Shown piece after piece: positions 28,486 to 37,275 of a DNA stretch of 52,862 nt (positions within the stretch are counted from its first letter, which is position 1; every line of letters begins with the position of its first letter). Position numbers and translations under genes: made by a program. The notes under the pieces are model-generated. The model saw nothing but the letters and a program-made list of their open reading frames with translations. It did not search any database and was not told the origin of the DNA. Origin of the DNA: an uncultured Alistipes sp. (GTDB taxonomy: Bacteria > Bacteroidota > Bacteroidia > Bacteroidales > Rikenellaceae); assembly GCA_944321945.1 (NCBI GenBank), contig CALUNE010000015.1, forward strand, positions 1-52,862, given 5' to 3'.

Positions 28486-29457
28486 TTATTGGACCAGCAG
28501 ATTGCAGCCGCGGATTTCGGCGTGGTCGATGCGCCCCTCGATGACGAACGATCCGTCATCGTCGACCCGCCCGACATCCTGCGTCTGGATGAAGGCGCAG
28601 GACCAGCGGTTGGCCAGATCGACGAGGTTCAGACCGCCGCGCTGTCCGGCCGGCAGCAGGTCGAACGGATCGTTGACGTCGCGGCACGCGACCCGCATCC
28701 ATGCCGGGCAGCGGAACCGGTTGCCGCCCGACGAATAGGCCTGCGACGTCAATTCCGCCATGCCGTACTCCGAGTGGATGGCCTCCATGCCGAAGGCGTC
28801 GCACAGAATGCGGTGGAACTCCTCCTTGGGGATCTCTTCGCGGTAGCCCTTCATGCCGCCGGTCTCCATGACGACGGTGTCGTGCAGCTTCGGGGCGTAA
28901 CGCTCGGCCAGGTCCCACAGCGCATAGCTCACACCGAGCAGGATCTTCGGTTTCGGATCCCGGGCCATGTCGCGCAGCAGGGTGTCGTAGTCATCCAGGT
29001 AGAAGCCGCCCGAACCGCAGTCTGTGATCAGTCGGTCGGCCATGTAGACCAGCGACGAACCCTTCCGCCGCAGGTAGTTCGGGAGCAGGGCATAGAGGCT
29101 CCAGTGCGACGGCTCGCCGTAGAAGGTGCGGAATGCTCCGCGGAATGCCTCCTCGTAGAGGGCCAGCGACCGCATCGGATGGCGCGACGGGATCATTCCC
29201 GTGGTGGCCGACGAGGTGAAGACCGCCTCGGGCGGCTCCGTGCAGCAGTAGATTTCGTGGCTCTTGAAGAGTTCGATGGGCAGGAAGGGGATCTCCCGCA
29301 GCGCGCCGACCCGCTCCGGCCGCAAGCCGATTCGTCGGATATACTCGCGGTAGGGCGGGCACGCTTCGGCCTGGAAGCGGAAGAGCTCCAGTGCCGCGGC
29401 TTCGAAGGCCGCCGCATCGTCCGCCTTCAGGCGGAATATGTCGTCTGTGGAGATCAT
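28486..29457 (-). CDS. LuxE-type acyl-protein synthetase family protein
   Basis: LuxE activates a fatty acid as acyl-AMP in the luciferase reductase complex; relatives without lux genes occur in surface-glycan loci and probably acylate sugars or proteins. The ATG at 29457 (MISTDDIFRLKADD) is the family start and gives 323 residues. Adenylate-forming motifs: FTSSATTGMIPSRHP (phosphate-binding loop, about residue 105), VMETGGMKGYREEIPKEEF, HSEYGMAELTSQAYS and the C-terminal DVGRVDDDGSFVIEGR. No luxC/luxD partner is present. It sits 30 bp before the cytidylyltransferase. Its promoter box lies only five bases from the ATG. Confidence 0.85.
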   Translation of the reverse strand: MISTDDIFRLKADDAAAFEAAALELFRFQAEACPPYREYIRRIGLRPERVGALREIPFLPIELFKSHEIYCCTEPPEAVFTSSATTGMIPSRHPMRSLALYEEAFRGAFRTFYGEPSHWSLYALLPNYLRRKGSSLVYMADRLITDCGSGGFYLDDYDTLLRDMARDPKPKILLGVSYALWDLAERYAPKLHDTVVMETGGMKGYREEIPKEEFHRILCDAFGMEAIHSEYGMAELTSQAYSSGGNRFRCPAWMRVACRDVNDPFDLLPAGQRGGLNLVDLANRWSCAFIQTQDVGRVDDDGSFVIEGRIDHAEIRGCNLLVQ

Positions 29458-29462
29458 CGTTG

Positions 29463-29470
29463 CAAAGGTA
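29463..29470 (-). promoter_or_regulatory. -7 element for the LuxE-like gene
   Basis: CAAAGGTA reads TACCTTTG on the minus strand; five bases separate it from the ATG. Confidence 0.6.
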
Positions 29471-29506
29471 CGCAAAAAAATGCAACGTGCGACAGCCGCA
29501 AACGAC

Positions 29507-29539
29507 GAACCCCGGAGAACTTCGCGTTCTTCGGGGTTC
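29507..29539. terminator. hairpin after infC
   Basis: A 14 bp stem (GAACCCCGGAGAAC / GTTCTTCGGGGTTC, one G-T pair) with a 5-base loop separates infC from the LuxE-like gene. There is no clear T-tract. Confidence 0.65.
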
Positions 29540-29599
29540 ATGCGCTATGCGGGATCCGATTCTCATCGCCTTGCGGCGGATGATGACCGGTGCAGCAGG

Positions 29600-30220
29600 C
29601 TACTTTTTCGACTTGGGGGCAAGCATCATGTTCATCTTCTTGCCGTCGAGCTTGGGCATCATCTCCACCTTGGCGACATCCTCCAGATCGGTGGCGAAGC
29701 GCAGCAGCAGAATCTCGCCCTGCTCCTTGAAGACGATCGAACGTCCGCGGAAGAAGACGTAAGCCTTCACCTTGGAACCCTCCTTGAGGAAGTTCTGGGC
29801 GTGCTTGAGCTTGAAGTTGTAGTCGTGGTCGTCGGTCTGGGGGCCGAAGCGGATCTCCTTGACGACGACTTTCGCCTGATTGGCCTTCAGCTCCTTGGCC
29901 TTTTTCTTCTGCTGGTAGAGGAACTTCTGGTAGTCGGCGATGCGGCATACGGGCGGATCGGCCTTCGGCGAGATCTCGATCAGATCCAGCTCCATTTCGT
30001 CGGCCAGACGCAGGGCGTCGCGGATCGGCATGACCTGTGCCTGGGGCACGTTGTCACCCACCACGCGTACTTCCGGGGCCGTAATCTGGTCGTTGATACG
30101 GTGCGGGTTCTCCTTTTCGGGCGCTTTGCGTCCCAGGCGGGGATTGTTGCCTGTAGCCGGTTTCGGTCTGTTATTCCCGGGGTTGAACGGCCGCGGCGGG
30201 AATGGTTTCGGTGCTGCGAT
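29600..30220 (-). CDS. infC: translation initiation factor IF-3, probable AUC start
   Basis: Binds the 30S subunit and checks start codons. The conserved IF3 core begins at [17 protein letters not shown], upstream of the first GTG (30064), so a start there would delete essential sequence. Extending the frame upstream, no ATG, GTG or TTG occurs before the in-frame stop at 30233-30235. The best candidate is ATC at 30218-30220, which gives 206 residues beginning with a proline/arginine/asparagine-rich extension of about 40 residues. E. coli infC starts with AUU and IF3 uses this for autoregulation; the same logic is inferred here. The N-domain, helical linker ([18 protein letters not shown]) and C-domain ([20 protein letters not shown]) are all intact. 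It lies 48 bp after thrS. Confidence 0.85.
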   Translation of the reverse strand: MAAPKPFPPRPFNPGNNRPKPATGNNPRLGRKAPEKENPHRINDQITAPEVRVVGDNVPQAQVMPIRDALRLADEMELDLIEISPKADPPVCRIADYQKFLYQQKKKAKELKANQAKVVVKEIRFGPQTDDHDYNFKLKHAQNFLKEGSKVKAYVFFRGRSIVFKEQGEILLLRFATDLEDVAKVEMMPKLDGKKMNMMLAPKSKK

Positions 30221-30268
30221 AGTTGTATGTGTTTAAGTTAATACTGTGTTGTCCTGTTTCGTGGAACC

Positions 30269-32221
30269 TCATTTTTTCACGATCTTGTTGGCCTCGACCT
30301 CGGCTTTGACCAGTCCGGTCAGGAAGTCGCGGAACTGCTCCATGGTCATCTGACCCTTGTCGCCTTCGCCCTGGGCGCGGACCGAAACCAGCCCTTCGGC
30401 CTCCTCCTTCTCGCCGACGATCAGCAGATAGGGAATGCGCTTGAGTTCGTTGTCGCGGATCTTGCGGCCGATCTTTTCGTTGCGGTCGTCGATTTCCGTG
30501 CGGACGTCGTAGCTGTTCAGGTAGTCGCAGACCTTTTGGGCGTAGTCGTTGAACTTCTCCGAGATCGGGAGTACGACGACCTGCTGGGGCGAGAGCCACA
30601 GCGGGAATTTGCCGCCCGTATGCTCGAGCAGCACGGCCACGAAACGCTCCATCGAACCGAACGGCGCGCGGTGGATCATGATCGGGCGGTGGAGTTTGTC
30701 ATCGGCACCCTTGTACGTCAGATCGAAACGTTCCGGGAGGTTGTAGTCCACCTGGATGGTGCCCAACTGCCACTTGCGGCCGATGGCGTCCTTGACCATG
30801 AAGTCGAGTTTCGGGCCGTAGAAGGCGGCTTCGCCGTATTCGACCACCGTGGTGAGGCCCTTCTCCTTGGCGGCCTGCATGATGGCCGACTCGGCCTTTT
30901 CCCAGTTTTCGTCCGAACCGATGTACTTCTCCTTGTTGTTGGGGTCGCGCAGCGAGATCTGGGCGGTGTAGCTGTCGAATTTCAGCGTCTTGAAGATGTA
31001 GAGCACGATGTCGATCACGCGTTCGAACTCCTCGAGCAGCTGGTCGGGGCGTACGAACAGGTGGGCGTCGTCCTGCGTGAATCCACGCACACGGGTCAGT
31101 CCGTGGAGCTCACCCGACTGCTCGTAGCGGTAGACCGTACCGAACTCGGCCAGACGTACCGGCAGCTCCTTGTACGAACGGGGTTTCGAGCGGTAGATTT
31201 CGCAGTGGTGGGGGCAGTTCATCGGCTTGAGCAGATACTCTTCGCCCTCGATCGGGGTGTGGATCGGCTGGAACGAGTCCTTGCCGTACTTGGCGTAGTG
31301 GCCCGAGGTGACATAGAGCTCTTTGTTGCCGATGTGCGGGGTGATGACCTGCTGATAGCCGTACTGTTTCTGGACGTTGCGCAGGAACTGCTCCAGGCGG
31401 TCGCGCAGGGCGGCGCCTTTGGGCAGCCACAACGGAAGTCCCGGGCCGACGCGCTGCGAGAAGGTGAACAGTTCGAGTTCCTTGCCCAGTTTGCGGTGGT
31501 CGCGCTTCTTGGCCTCCTCCATCATCTTGAGGTACTCGTCGAGCATCGACTTCTTGGGGAACGAGATGCCGTAGATACGCGTGAGCATCTTGTTCTTCTC
31601 GTTGCCGCGCCAGTAGGCTCCGGCCACGGAGGTCAGCTTGATGGCCTTGATGTAGCCCGTGTTGGGGATATGGGGGCCGCGGCAGAGATCCGTGAAGGCG
31701 CCGTTGGTATAGAAGGAGATGGTACCGTCCTGGAGGTCGGAGATCAGTTCGACCTTGTACTGGTCGCCCTTCTTGGTGAAGGTCTCCAGGGCTTCGGCCT
31801 TGGGCACTTCACGACGGACGAGCGGCTCCTTGTTGCGGGCCAGTTCCACCATTTTGTTTTCGATTGCGGGCAGATCGGCTTCGGTGATGGGCGTCGGCGA
31901 ATCGACGTCGTAGTAGAAACCGTTGTCGATAGCGGGGCCGATACCGAACTTGATGCCCGGATAGAGGGCTTCGAGGGCTTCGGCCAGCAGGTGTGACGAG
32001 GTGTGCCAGAAGGCATGCTTGCCTTCGTCGTCATCCCACTTGTAGAATTTGATCGAGGCATCCGCTTCGATCGGGCGCATCATGTCGACCGTTGCGCCGT
32101 TTACCGAGGCCGCCAGCGAGTCAGCAGCTAAACGAGGGCTGATGCTCTCTGCGATCTGGTAGGCAGTCGTCCCTTCGGCATACTCGCGTACGGAACCGTC
32201 GGGGAATGTGATTTTGATCAT
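30269..32221 (-). CDS. thrS: threonyl-tRNA synthetase
   Basis: Class II synthetase charging tRNA-Thr, with editing of mischarged serine. The ATG at 32221 ([19 protein letters not shown]) gives 650 residues: TGS domain (1-65), editing domain with [11 protein letters not shown] (near residue 73), catalytic core with zinc-site [12 protein letters not shown] and [32 protein letters not shown], and a C-terminal anticodon-binding domain starting near [15 protein letters not shown]. Transcribed with infC. Upstream, pdxA ends 149 bp away on the same strand; no clear thrS promoter box is seen in that gap. Confidence 0.97.
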   Translation of the reverse strand: MIKITFPDGSVREYAEGTTAYQIAESISPRLAADSLAASVNGATVDMMRPIEADASIKFYKWDDDEGKHAFWHTSSHLLAEALEALYPGIKFGIGPAIDNGFYYDVDSPTPITEADLPAIENKMVELARNKEPLVRREVPKAEALETFTKKGDQYKVELISDLQDGTISFYTNGAFTDLCRGPHIPNTGYIKAIKLTSVAGAYWRGNEKNKMLTRIYGISFPKKSMLDEYLKMMEEAKKRDHRKLGKELELFTFSQRVGPGLPLWLPKGAALRDRLEQFLRNVQKQYGYQQVITPHIGNKELYVTSGHYAKYGKDSFQPIHTPIEGEEYLLKPMNCPHHCEIYRSKPRSYKELPVRLAEFGTVYRYEQSGELHGLTRVRGFTQDDAHLFVRPDQLLEEFERVIDIVLYIFKTLKFDSYTAQISLRDPNNKEKYIGSDENWEKAESAIMQAAKEKGLTTVVEYGEAAFYGPKLDFMVKDAIGRKWQLGTIQVDYNLPERFDLTYKGADDKLHRPIMIHRAPFGSMERFVAVLLEHTGGKFPLWLSPQQVVVLPISEKFNDYAQKVCDYLNSYDVRTEIDDRNEKIGRKIRDNELKRIPYLLIVGEKEEAEGLVSVRAQGEGDKGQMTMEQFRDFLTGLVKAEVEANKIVKK

Positions 32222-32370
32222 AAAAGTTTTATCATTAAAATTTTCGGGGTCTTCGGCGCTTCCACAATTACGAGACGGAATACACCTCCGGTTTGCCCGT
32301 TGTTTTCTGTTTTCATATTCCGGCCGTCCGGATGATACTGCACCCTGGGCCGGCGTCCGTTCCAGACGGC

Positions 32371-33465
32371 CTAACCCTTGTCGGCCGGTTGCTGAAGATC
32401 TTTTACCGATGCGTCGCGGTTCGACTTTTCGCGTTCGGCGCGCGGCAGCGGGTTGGCGCTCCACCGGGCCCATTCGGCGCGGCGGCGGACGATGTCGATA
32501 GCCGTGTAGATGGCGTTGCGCATCGATTGCGGATCGGCCTTGTCCTTGCCGGCGATGTCAAAAGCCGTGCCGTGGTCGGGCGAGGTGCGTACGGCCGAAA
32601 GCCCGGCCGTGAAGTTCACGCCGTCGGGCGAGATGCTCTTGAAGGGGGCCAGTCCCTGGTCGTGATACATGGCCAGGATGCCGTCGTAGCGGGCATATCC
32701 GCCACCGGCGAAGAGCCCGTCGGCGGCAAAGGGCCCGAAGGCGAGAATTCCCGCGTCGAAGGCCTCGACGATGGCCGGGCGGATGATCTCCTGCTCCTCG
32801 CGGCCCAGCAGGCCGCCGTCGCCGGCGTGGGGGTTGAGGGCCATCACGGCGATGCGCGGGCGGACGATGCCGAAATCCTCGATGAGCGAGCGGTTGAGGA
32901 TCCGCAGATCCCCGACGATCTTTTCGCGGGTGATGTTGGCGGCGATCTCGGCCACGGGGATGTGTTTGGTCACCAGACCCACGCGCAGCACGTCGCTGCA
33001 CATGATCATCATCGATTCTCCGTCGAGTTCCGAGGCGAGGTATTCGGTGTGGCCCGTGAAGCGGAAGTCGTCGCTCTGGACCGTCTCCTTGTCGAACGGG
33101 GCCGTGACCAGGGCGTCGAGTTCGCCGGCCTTCAGATCCTGCATGGCGGTGCGCAACGCCTCGACGGCGGCGTGTCCGGCCTCGGGGGTCGGTTTGCCGG
33201 GTTCGACGTTGGCCACCTCGCCGCACGCCACGAGGTTGATCTTTCCGCGGCGGGCCTCGGCGGCCGAAGCGACGTTCGTCAGCGTGAACTGCTCGATTTC
33301 GGCAATGGTGTCACGATAGCAGGCGGCGGCTTTGGGCGATCCGTAGATGACGGGCGTGAACAGCTCGGTGATCCGCGGGTCAGCGAGGGCCTTGATGATG
33401 ACCTCCCAGCCGATGCCGTTGGGGTCGCCCTGCGTGATGCCTATTTTGTATTTCTGTTCGGTCAT
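32371..33465 (-). CDS. pdxA: 4-hydroxythreonine-4-phosphate dehydrogenase
   Basis: Oxidises 4-phosphohydroxy-threonine in the DXP-dependent pyridoxal phosphate pathway. Two in-frame ATGs (33474, 33465) are possible; I chose 33465 ([19 protein letters not shown]). The 364 residues contain [10 protein letters not shown] (residues 12-21), three metal-binding histidines in [20 protein letters not shown] and [11 protein letters not shown], and [15 protein letters not shown] basic C-terminal tail of about 30 residues ([16 protein letters not shown]) extends past the usual family end. Promoter box about 78 bp upstream. Confidence 0.95.
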   Translation of the reverse strand: MTEQKYKIGITQGDPNGIGWEVIIKALADPRITELFTPVIYGSPKAAACYRDTIAEIEQFTLTNVASAAEARRGKINLVACGEVANVEPGKPTPEAGHAAVEALRTAMQDLKAGELDALVTAPFDKETVQSDDFRFTGHTEYLASELDGESMMIMCSDVLRVGLVTKHIPVAEIAANITREKIVGDLRILNRSLIEDFGIVRPRIAVMALNPHAGDGGLLGREEQEIIRPAIVEAFDAGILAFGPFAADGLFAGGGYARYDGILAMYHDQGLAPFKSISPDGVNFTAGLSAVRTSPDHGTAFDIAGKDKADPQSMRNAIYTAIDIVRRRAEWARWSANPLPRAEREKSNRDASVKDLQQPADKG

Positions 33466-33542
33466 AGATCTCATCTTTGTTGCGGAGCCGGGGGTGGACG
33501 CAGGGTCGTGCCCCGGGAGCTAAATGCAACAGTTCCAACTCA

Positions 33543-33550
33543 CAAAGGTA
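33543..33550 (-). promoter_or_regulatory. -7 element for pdxA
   Basis: CAAAGGTA reads TACCTTTG on the minus strand, 77 bases upstream of the chosen ATG. No -33 TTG is obvious. Confidence 0.55.
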
Positions 33551-33592
33551 TAAAATTTCGGGAAATGAACGTCAGCCGGGAGGATAAAATTG

Positions 33593-34369
33593 TTATTTCT
33601 TTCCGAAATCTGTCGGATTTGGGGTCGGGTGGCCGGTCTGACGCCGGAATTCGGCGCAGACGATGCCCGTGGCCATGGCGACGTTGAGCGATTCCGAGCC
33701 GTGGCGGTCGGCGGGCCAGGGCGGGATGAAGAGTTTTCGAGAAATACATTCCGCGACCGAGGGGGTTACGCCGCGGCCTTCGTTGCCCATCACGACGATA
33801 CCCGTCGGCGAGAGGCGTGTTTCGTAGAGGTTTTGCCCCTCGAGGAAGGTCCCGTAGATGGGTATTCCCTCCGCTGCGGCCTCCGCGAGCCGGGCGGCCA
33901 GATCCGTGTAGTGGACCCTTACGCGCAGGATGGCCCCCATGGTGGCCTGGACGACCTTCGGGTTGAAGCAGTCGGCCGTCCCCTCCGAGCAGAGGATGTC
34001 CCGGATGCCGAACCAGTCGGCCAGCCGGATGATGGTTCCCAGATTGCCGGGGTTCTGCACCTCGTCGAGCGCCAGCGTCAGCTGTCCGTGCAGCTCCTCC
34101 GGCCGGAGCCGGTAGCGGGGTATCTCGACCACGGCCACCGAGTTCGACGGGGTCTTCAGCTGTGAGATGCGCTCCATTTCGCGCGGCGAGACCACCTCGA
34201 CCTCTTCGCCCGCGAAGAGCCCCTCGAGGGCATAGATCCGCCGCACGTGCAGCTGTGACGTGCGCAGTTCGCCGATGAGCTTTTCGCCCTCGGCCAGGAA
34301 GAGACCCTGTTCCGTGCGGCCGCGCTTGTCGGTCAGCGAACGGATGAGTTGGATTTCGGCTTTGGTCAT
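33593..34369 (-). CDS. TrmH/SpoU family RNA 2'-O-methyltransferase
   Basis: Knotted SPOUT methyltransferase acting on tRNA or rRNA; the exact target is not readable. The 258 residues have an N-terminal substrate-binding domain (EGEKLIGELRTSQLHVRRIYALE) and the three SpoU motifs in order: DEVQNPGNLGTIIRLADWFGI, GIVVMGNEGRGVTPSVAE and SESLNVAMATGIVCAEFRRQ. Its ATG overlaps the TGA of the upstream ribonuclease Z gene by four bases, so the pair is translationally coupled. Confidence 0.93.
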   Translation of the reverse strand: MTKAEIQLIRSLTDKRGRTEQGLFLAEGEKLIGELRTSQLHVRRIYALEGLFAGEEVEVVSPREMERISQLKTPSNSVAVVEIPRYRLRPEELHGQLTLALDEVQNPGNLGTIIRLADWFGIRDILCSEGTADCFNPKVVQATMGAILRVRVHYTDLAARLAEAAAEGIPIYGTFLEGQNLYETRLSPTGIVVMGNEGRGVTPSVAECISRKLFIPPWPADRHGSESLNVAMATGIVCAEFRRQTGHPTPNPTDFGKK

Positions 34370-35289
34370 GGCTGTTTTTCGATGGTGAAAGTGGTGCCTT
34401 CGGTGGCGGGCCAGGTTTCGGGGAAGAGCTCCCGGGCCTCGTCGACCAGCACCCCTTCGTCCTTGTAGCGTGACGAGTAGTGGCCGATGACGAGCCTTCG
34501 GGCGCCGGCCTTCAGGGCGGCCTTCGCGGCGTCGAGCGTCGTCGAATGGCCGCGTTCGCGGGCCGCACGCTGTTCGTCGGCGGCATAGGTCGCCTCGTGG
34601 TACATCAGATCGACCCCCCGGCACAGCTCCGCGGCCCGGGCCGAGAAGTTCGTATCCGAGAGGTAGGCGTACGACCGGGCCCGGTAGGGGCGGTAGGTCA
34701 GCTCGCCGTTCGGGATCACCTCGCCCGTTTCGAGCGTCACCTCTTCGCCGCGCTTGGCCGCGGTGATCTGGGCGATCGAGAGGGCGTATTTCACGATCTT
34801 GAACTTGTCGACGTTCAGCGGCGGCTCCTTTTCGCGGAAGAGGAATCCGGCACACGGCACCCGGTGGCGCAGCGGGATGCTCCACACCTCGATCGTGCGG
34901 TTCTCGAAGAGCCGCGCGTGCTGCGTGGTGTCGACCCGATGCCAGACCACTTCGTAGGGCAGCTGCGTGTCGAAGAGGCGCAGATGGGCCTCAAGCATCT
35001 CGCCGAACGGCGCCGGCGCATAGACGTCGAGCGGCGTGCGCCTTCCGTAGAGCCCCAGGGTCGAGATCAGCGGGAAGAGCCCGAAGACGTGGTCGCCGTG
35101 GAGGTGCGAGATGAACACCGCGCGCAGTTTCAGCGGGTTGATGCCGTAACGGATCAGCTGCTGCTGCGTCCCCTCGCCCGCATCCACGAGGTAGTACTGC
35201 TCGTGGATGTTCACCGCCTGGCCCGAGGGGTGGCGGTTCGGGGTGGGCTTGGCCGACGAGCAGCCCAGTATGGTCACCGCAAAGCTCAC
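34366..35289 (-). CDS. rnz: ribonuclease Z
   Basis: Zinc endonuclease that removes the 3' trailer from tRNA precursors. The start is a GTG at 35289 overlapping the trxB stop (GTGA); no closer ATG keeps the conserved N-terminus SFAVTILGCSSAKPT. The 307 residues show the metal motif HLHGDH (H62, H64, D66, H67), LVDAGEGTQQQLIRYGI, the PxKxx-like flexible-arm segment, and the distal histidines in YHEATYAADEQ and HSTTLDAAK. Coupled on both sides (trxB before, TrmH-like after), it belongs to a tight trxB-rnz-methyltransferase block. Confidence 0.95.
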   Translation of the reverse strand: MSFAVTILGCSSAKPTPNRHPSGQAVNIHEQYYLVDAGEGTQQQLIRYGINPLKLRAVFISHLHGDHVFGLFPLISTLGLYGRRTPLDVYAPAPFGEMLEAHLRLFDTQLPYEVVWHRVDTTQHARLFENRTIEVWSIPLRHRVPCAGFLFREKEPPLNVDKFKIVKYALSIAQITAAKRGEEVTLETGEVIPNGELTYRPYRARSYAYLSDTNFSARAAELCRGVDLMYHEATYAADEQRAARERGHSTTLDAAKAALKAGARRLVIGHYSSRYKDEGVLVDEARELFPETWPATEGTTFTIEKQP

Positions 35290-36218
35290 TGCAGCAGGAA
35301 TCGTTCGCAGTCCAGGGCGGCGATGCAGCCCGAGCCGGCCGCGGTGATGGCCTGACGGTAGTGGGGGTCCTTCACGTCGCCGGCGGCGAAGACACCCTCG
35401 ACCGACGTCTTCGACGTGTTTCCCTCCGTACGGATGTAGCCCTCCTCGTCGAGGTCGAGCTGTCCGGCGAAGATCTCCGTATTGGGGTGGTGGCCGATGG
35501 CCAGGAAGAAGCCGGCGATGTCGATCGTGCGCTCCGAGCCGTCGCTCTTGACCAGACGGGCCCCCGTCACGCCCGAATCGTCGCCCAGCACCTCGGCGGT
35601 GTTGTACTCGAAGAGGACCTCGATGTTTTCGGTGTTGAACACGCGCTCCTGCATGGCCTTCGAGGCGCGCAGGAAGGGCTTGCGGACGATCATGTAGACC
35701 TTGCGGCACAGCGAGGCCAGGTAGGTGGCCTCTTCGCAGGCCGTGTCGCCGCCGCCGACGACGGCCACATCCTTGCGGCGGTAGAAGAATCCGTCGCACG
35801 TGGCGCAGGCGCTGACGCCCTGTCCGCGGAACTTCGTCTCCGAAGGCAGGCCGAGGTATTTGGCCGTGGCGCCGGTCGAGACGATGAGGCTCCGGGCCAG
35901 AATCTCCTTCTCGCCGTCGACTTCGACGCGGAACGGGCGCTCCGAGAGATCGATCTTCGTGACCGAGCCGGCGCGCAGGTCGGTGCCCAGGCGTTCGGCC
36001 TGTGCCCGCATGCGCGACATCAGTTCCGGGCCGTCGATCCCCTCGGGATAACCCGGGAAGTTCTCGACGGCGGTGGTTGTCGTGAGCTGGCCGCCGGGTT
36101 CGATGCCTTCGTAAAGAACCGGCGCCAGGTTGGCGCGCGACAGGTAGATGGCAGCCGTATAGCCGGCCGGGCCGCTGCCGATGATCAGGACTTTAACCTC
36201 TTCTTTGTTGGTTTCCAT
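35286..36218 (-). CDS. trxB: thioredoxin reductase
   Basis: NADPH-dependent flavoenzyme that reduces thioredoxin. The ATG at 36218 (METNKEEVKVLIIGSGPAG) gives 310 residues. FAD-binding GSGPAGYTAA (residues 14-23), redox disulfide CATC (C138, C141), NADPH-binding VVGGGDTACEEA and the C-terminal FAD motif GVFAAGDVKDPHYRQAITAAGSG are all intact. It follows the pseudokinase gene by 64 bp with no TAnnTTTG box on the minus strand between them, so it is probably read from the upstream signalling cluster. Confidence 0.96.
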   Translation of the reverse strand: METNKEEVKVLIIGSGPAGYTAAIYLSRANLAPVLYEGIEPGGQLTTTTAVENFPGYPEGIDGPELMSRMRAQAERLGTDLRAGSVTKIDLSERPFRVEVDGEKEILARSLIVSTGATAKYLGLPSETKFRGQGVSACATCDGFFYRRKDVAVVGGGDTACEEATYLASLCRKVYMIVRKPFLRASKAMQERVFNTENIEVLFEYNTAEVLGDDSGVTGARLVKSDGSERTIDIAGFFLAIGHHPNTEIFAGQLDLDEEGYIRTEGNTSKTSVEGVFAAGDVKDPHYRQAITAAGSGCIAALDCERFLLQ

Positions 36219-36282
36219 GGTGTTGTCTGTATTTGTTGTTTGTATCTTTGTTTCTGTATTGGCCCCGTGGCGGGGCGGGGTA

Positions 36283-37260
36283 TTACGGTCGGGCCGAGCG
36301 CTCGCCGAATTGCGACTGCTGACGCCCCAGGTAGTCGAATTCGGCCCAGAGTCCCTCCTTGCGGACGAAGACATTGCTCTCGACGGGGTCGTAGTCGACA
36401 ATTTCGTAGACGGGCGGGATGATCCACCGGCCCTGACGATCGAGCAGGCCCATGCCCGTTTCGGTCTCGGCCTCGGCGCGGCCTTCGTGGAAATCGGAGG
36501 CCCAGCGGAGTGTCGAGGGGATTACCACCCGGTTTTCGGCATCGACGTAGCCGTATCCGCTTTCGTCCTCGACGCAGACCAGCCCTTCGGAGAGCTGGCT
36601 TGTCCAGCGATGGCCGGTCAGTCTGCGCAGCGGGTTGTACTCGGCGGTGACATCCGAGACCTGCATCGGATCCGAATGGCGAATCACCTCGGCGCGCAGA
36701 TCCTCGAAGAAGGGCGCATCGTTCTCGGGGTGTCCGAAGCGGGCGTCCTGATAGCGCATCGGGATGAAGCGGTCGCCGACCCATTGCAGATTGCGCGGCC
36801 GGAGGTTGTTGTGGGCGAACTCCAGCCGGCGCAGGGCCTCCTGCAGGCGGTCGAGGGCTTCGAGCAGCCGGTCGGTGGGTTCGCGGAGCAGCGCCTCTTC
36901 GAAGGAGAGGCCTTCGGGCAGGTATTCGAGCAGCAGATCGCTGTGCTGCTCATCGCCCGCCGGTGTTGTCCAACGCATTTCGCCCGTCAGCATCCGATAG
37001 GGGGAGAGCCAGTCGGTGTTGAGCCTTCCGATATGCGAGGCCGTGCGTTCGACGGAGACGATGGCCGACGGCGAGAGCGGCATCGAAAGCAGCCAGCGGC
37101 GATGCTGCCATTCGATCGTCGCTTCGACGAAACGGGTCGTGCGCATCAGTTGCGGCAGCCCTTCGGGGCCGAGCTTTACCCGTGCATCGGCAAGGCGTGA
37201 GAAACTGATATCGGGCATCAGCAGTGCCCGTGTAAAGGTTTGGATCGTAGGTGTCATCAT
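36283..37260 (-). CDS. pseudokinase-like protein with C-terminal WG repeats
   Basis: No characterised function. The 325-residue protein resembles the kinase-like gene at 40182-41396 along its length: similar N-terminus, a kinase-like middle, then WG (tryptophan-glycine, beta-hairpin) repeats. The position of the catalytic loop reads HNNLRPRN (residues 150-157) where the relative has HGDLKPEN, so the catalytic Asp is Asn. The metal-binding Asp of DFG/DFD is Arg (RYQDARFG, 169-176). Catalysis is therefore unlikely. About residues 230-317 hold WG-type units (YGYVDAENRVVIPS, MGLLDRQGRWIIPPVYE, LWAEFDYLGR). It starts 15 bp after the VWA gene. A scaffold or decoy role in the cluster is inference. 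Confidence 0.75.
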   Translation of the reverse strand: MMTPTIQTFTRALLMPDISFSRLADARVKLGPEGLPQLMRTTRFVEATIEWQHRRWLLSMPLSPSAIVSVERTASHIGRLNTDWLSPYRMLTGEMRWTTPAGDEQHSDLLLEYLPEGLSFEEALLREPTDRLLEALDRLQEALRRLEFAHNNLRPRNLQWVGDRFIPMRYQDARFGHPENDAPFFEDLRAEVIRHSDPMQVSDVTAEYNPLRRLTGHRWTSQLSEGLVCVEDESGYGYVDAENRVVIPSTLRWASDFHEGRAEAETETGMGLLDRQGRWIIPPVYEIVDYDPVESNVFVRKEGLWAEFDYLGRQQSQFGERSARP

Positions 37261-37275
37261 GGCGCTTGTGACTCT

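Noticed and set aside
30064-30066. GTG start for infC at 30064
   Set aside because: It would remove [12 protein letters not shown], part of the conserved IF3 N-domain, so it cannot be the main start.
36243-36250. TATCTTTG promoter box on the plus strand near the trxB start
   Set aside because: No plus-strand gene follows and the nearest TTG is 17 bp away; probably chance, though antisense transcription cannot be excluded.
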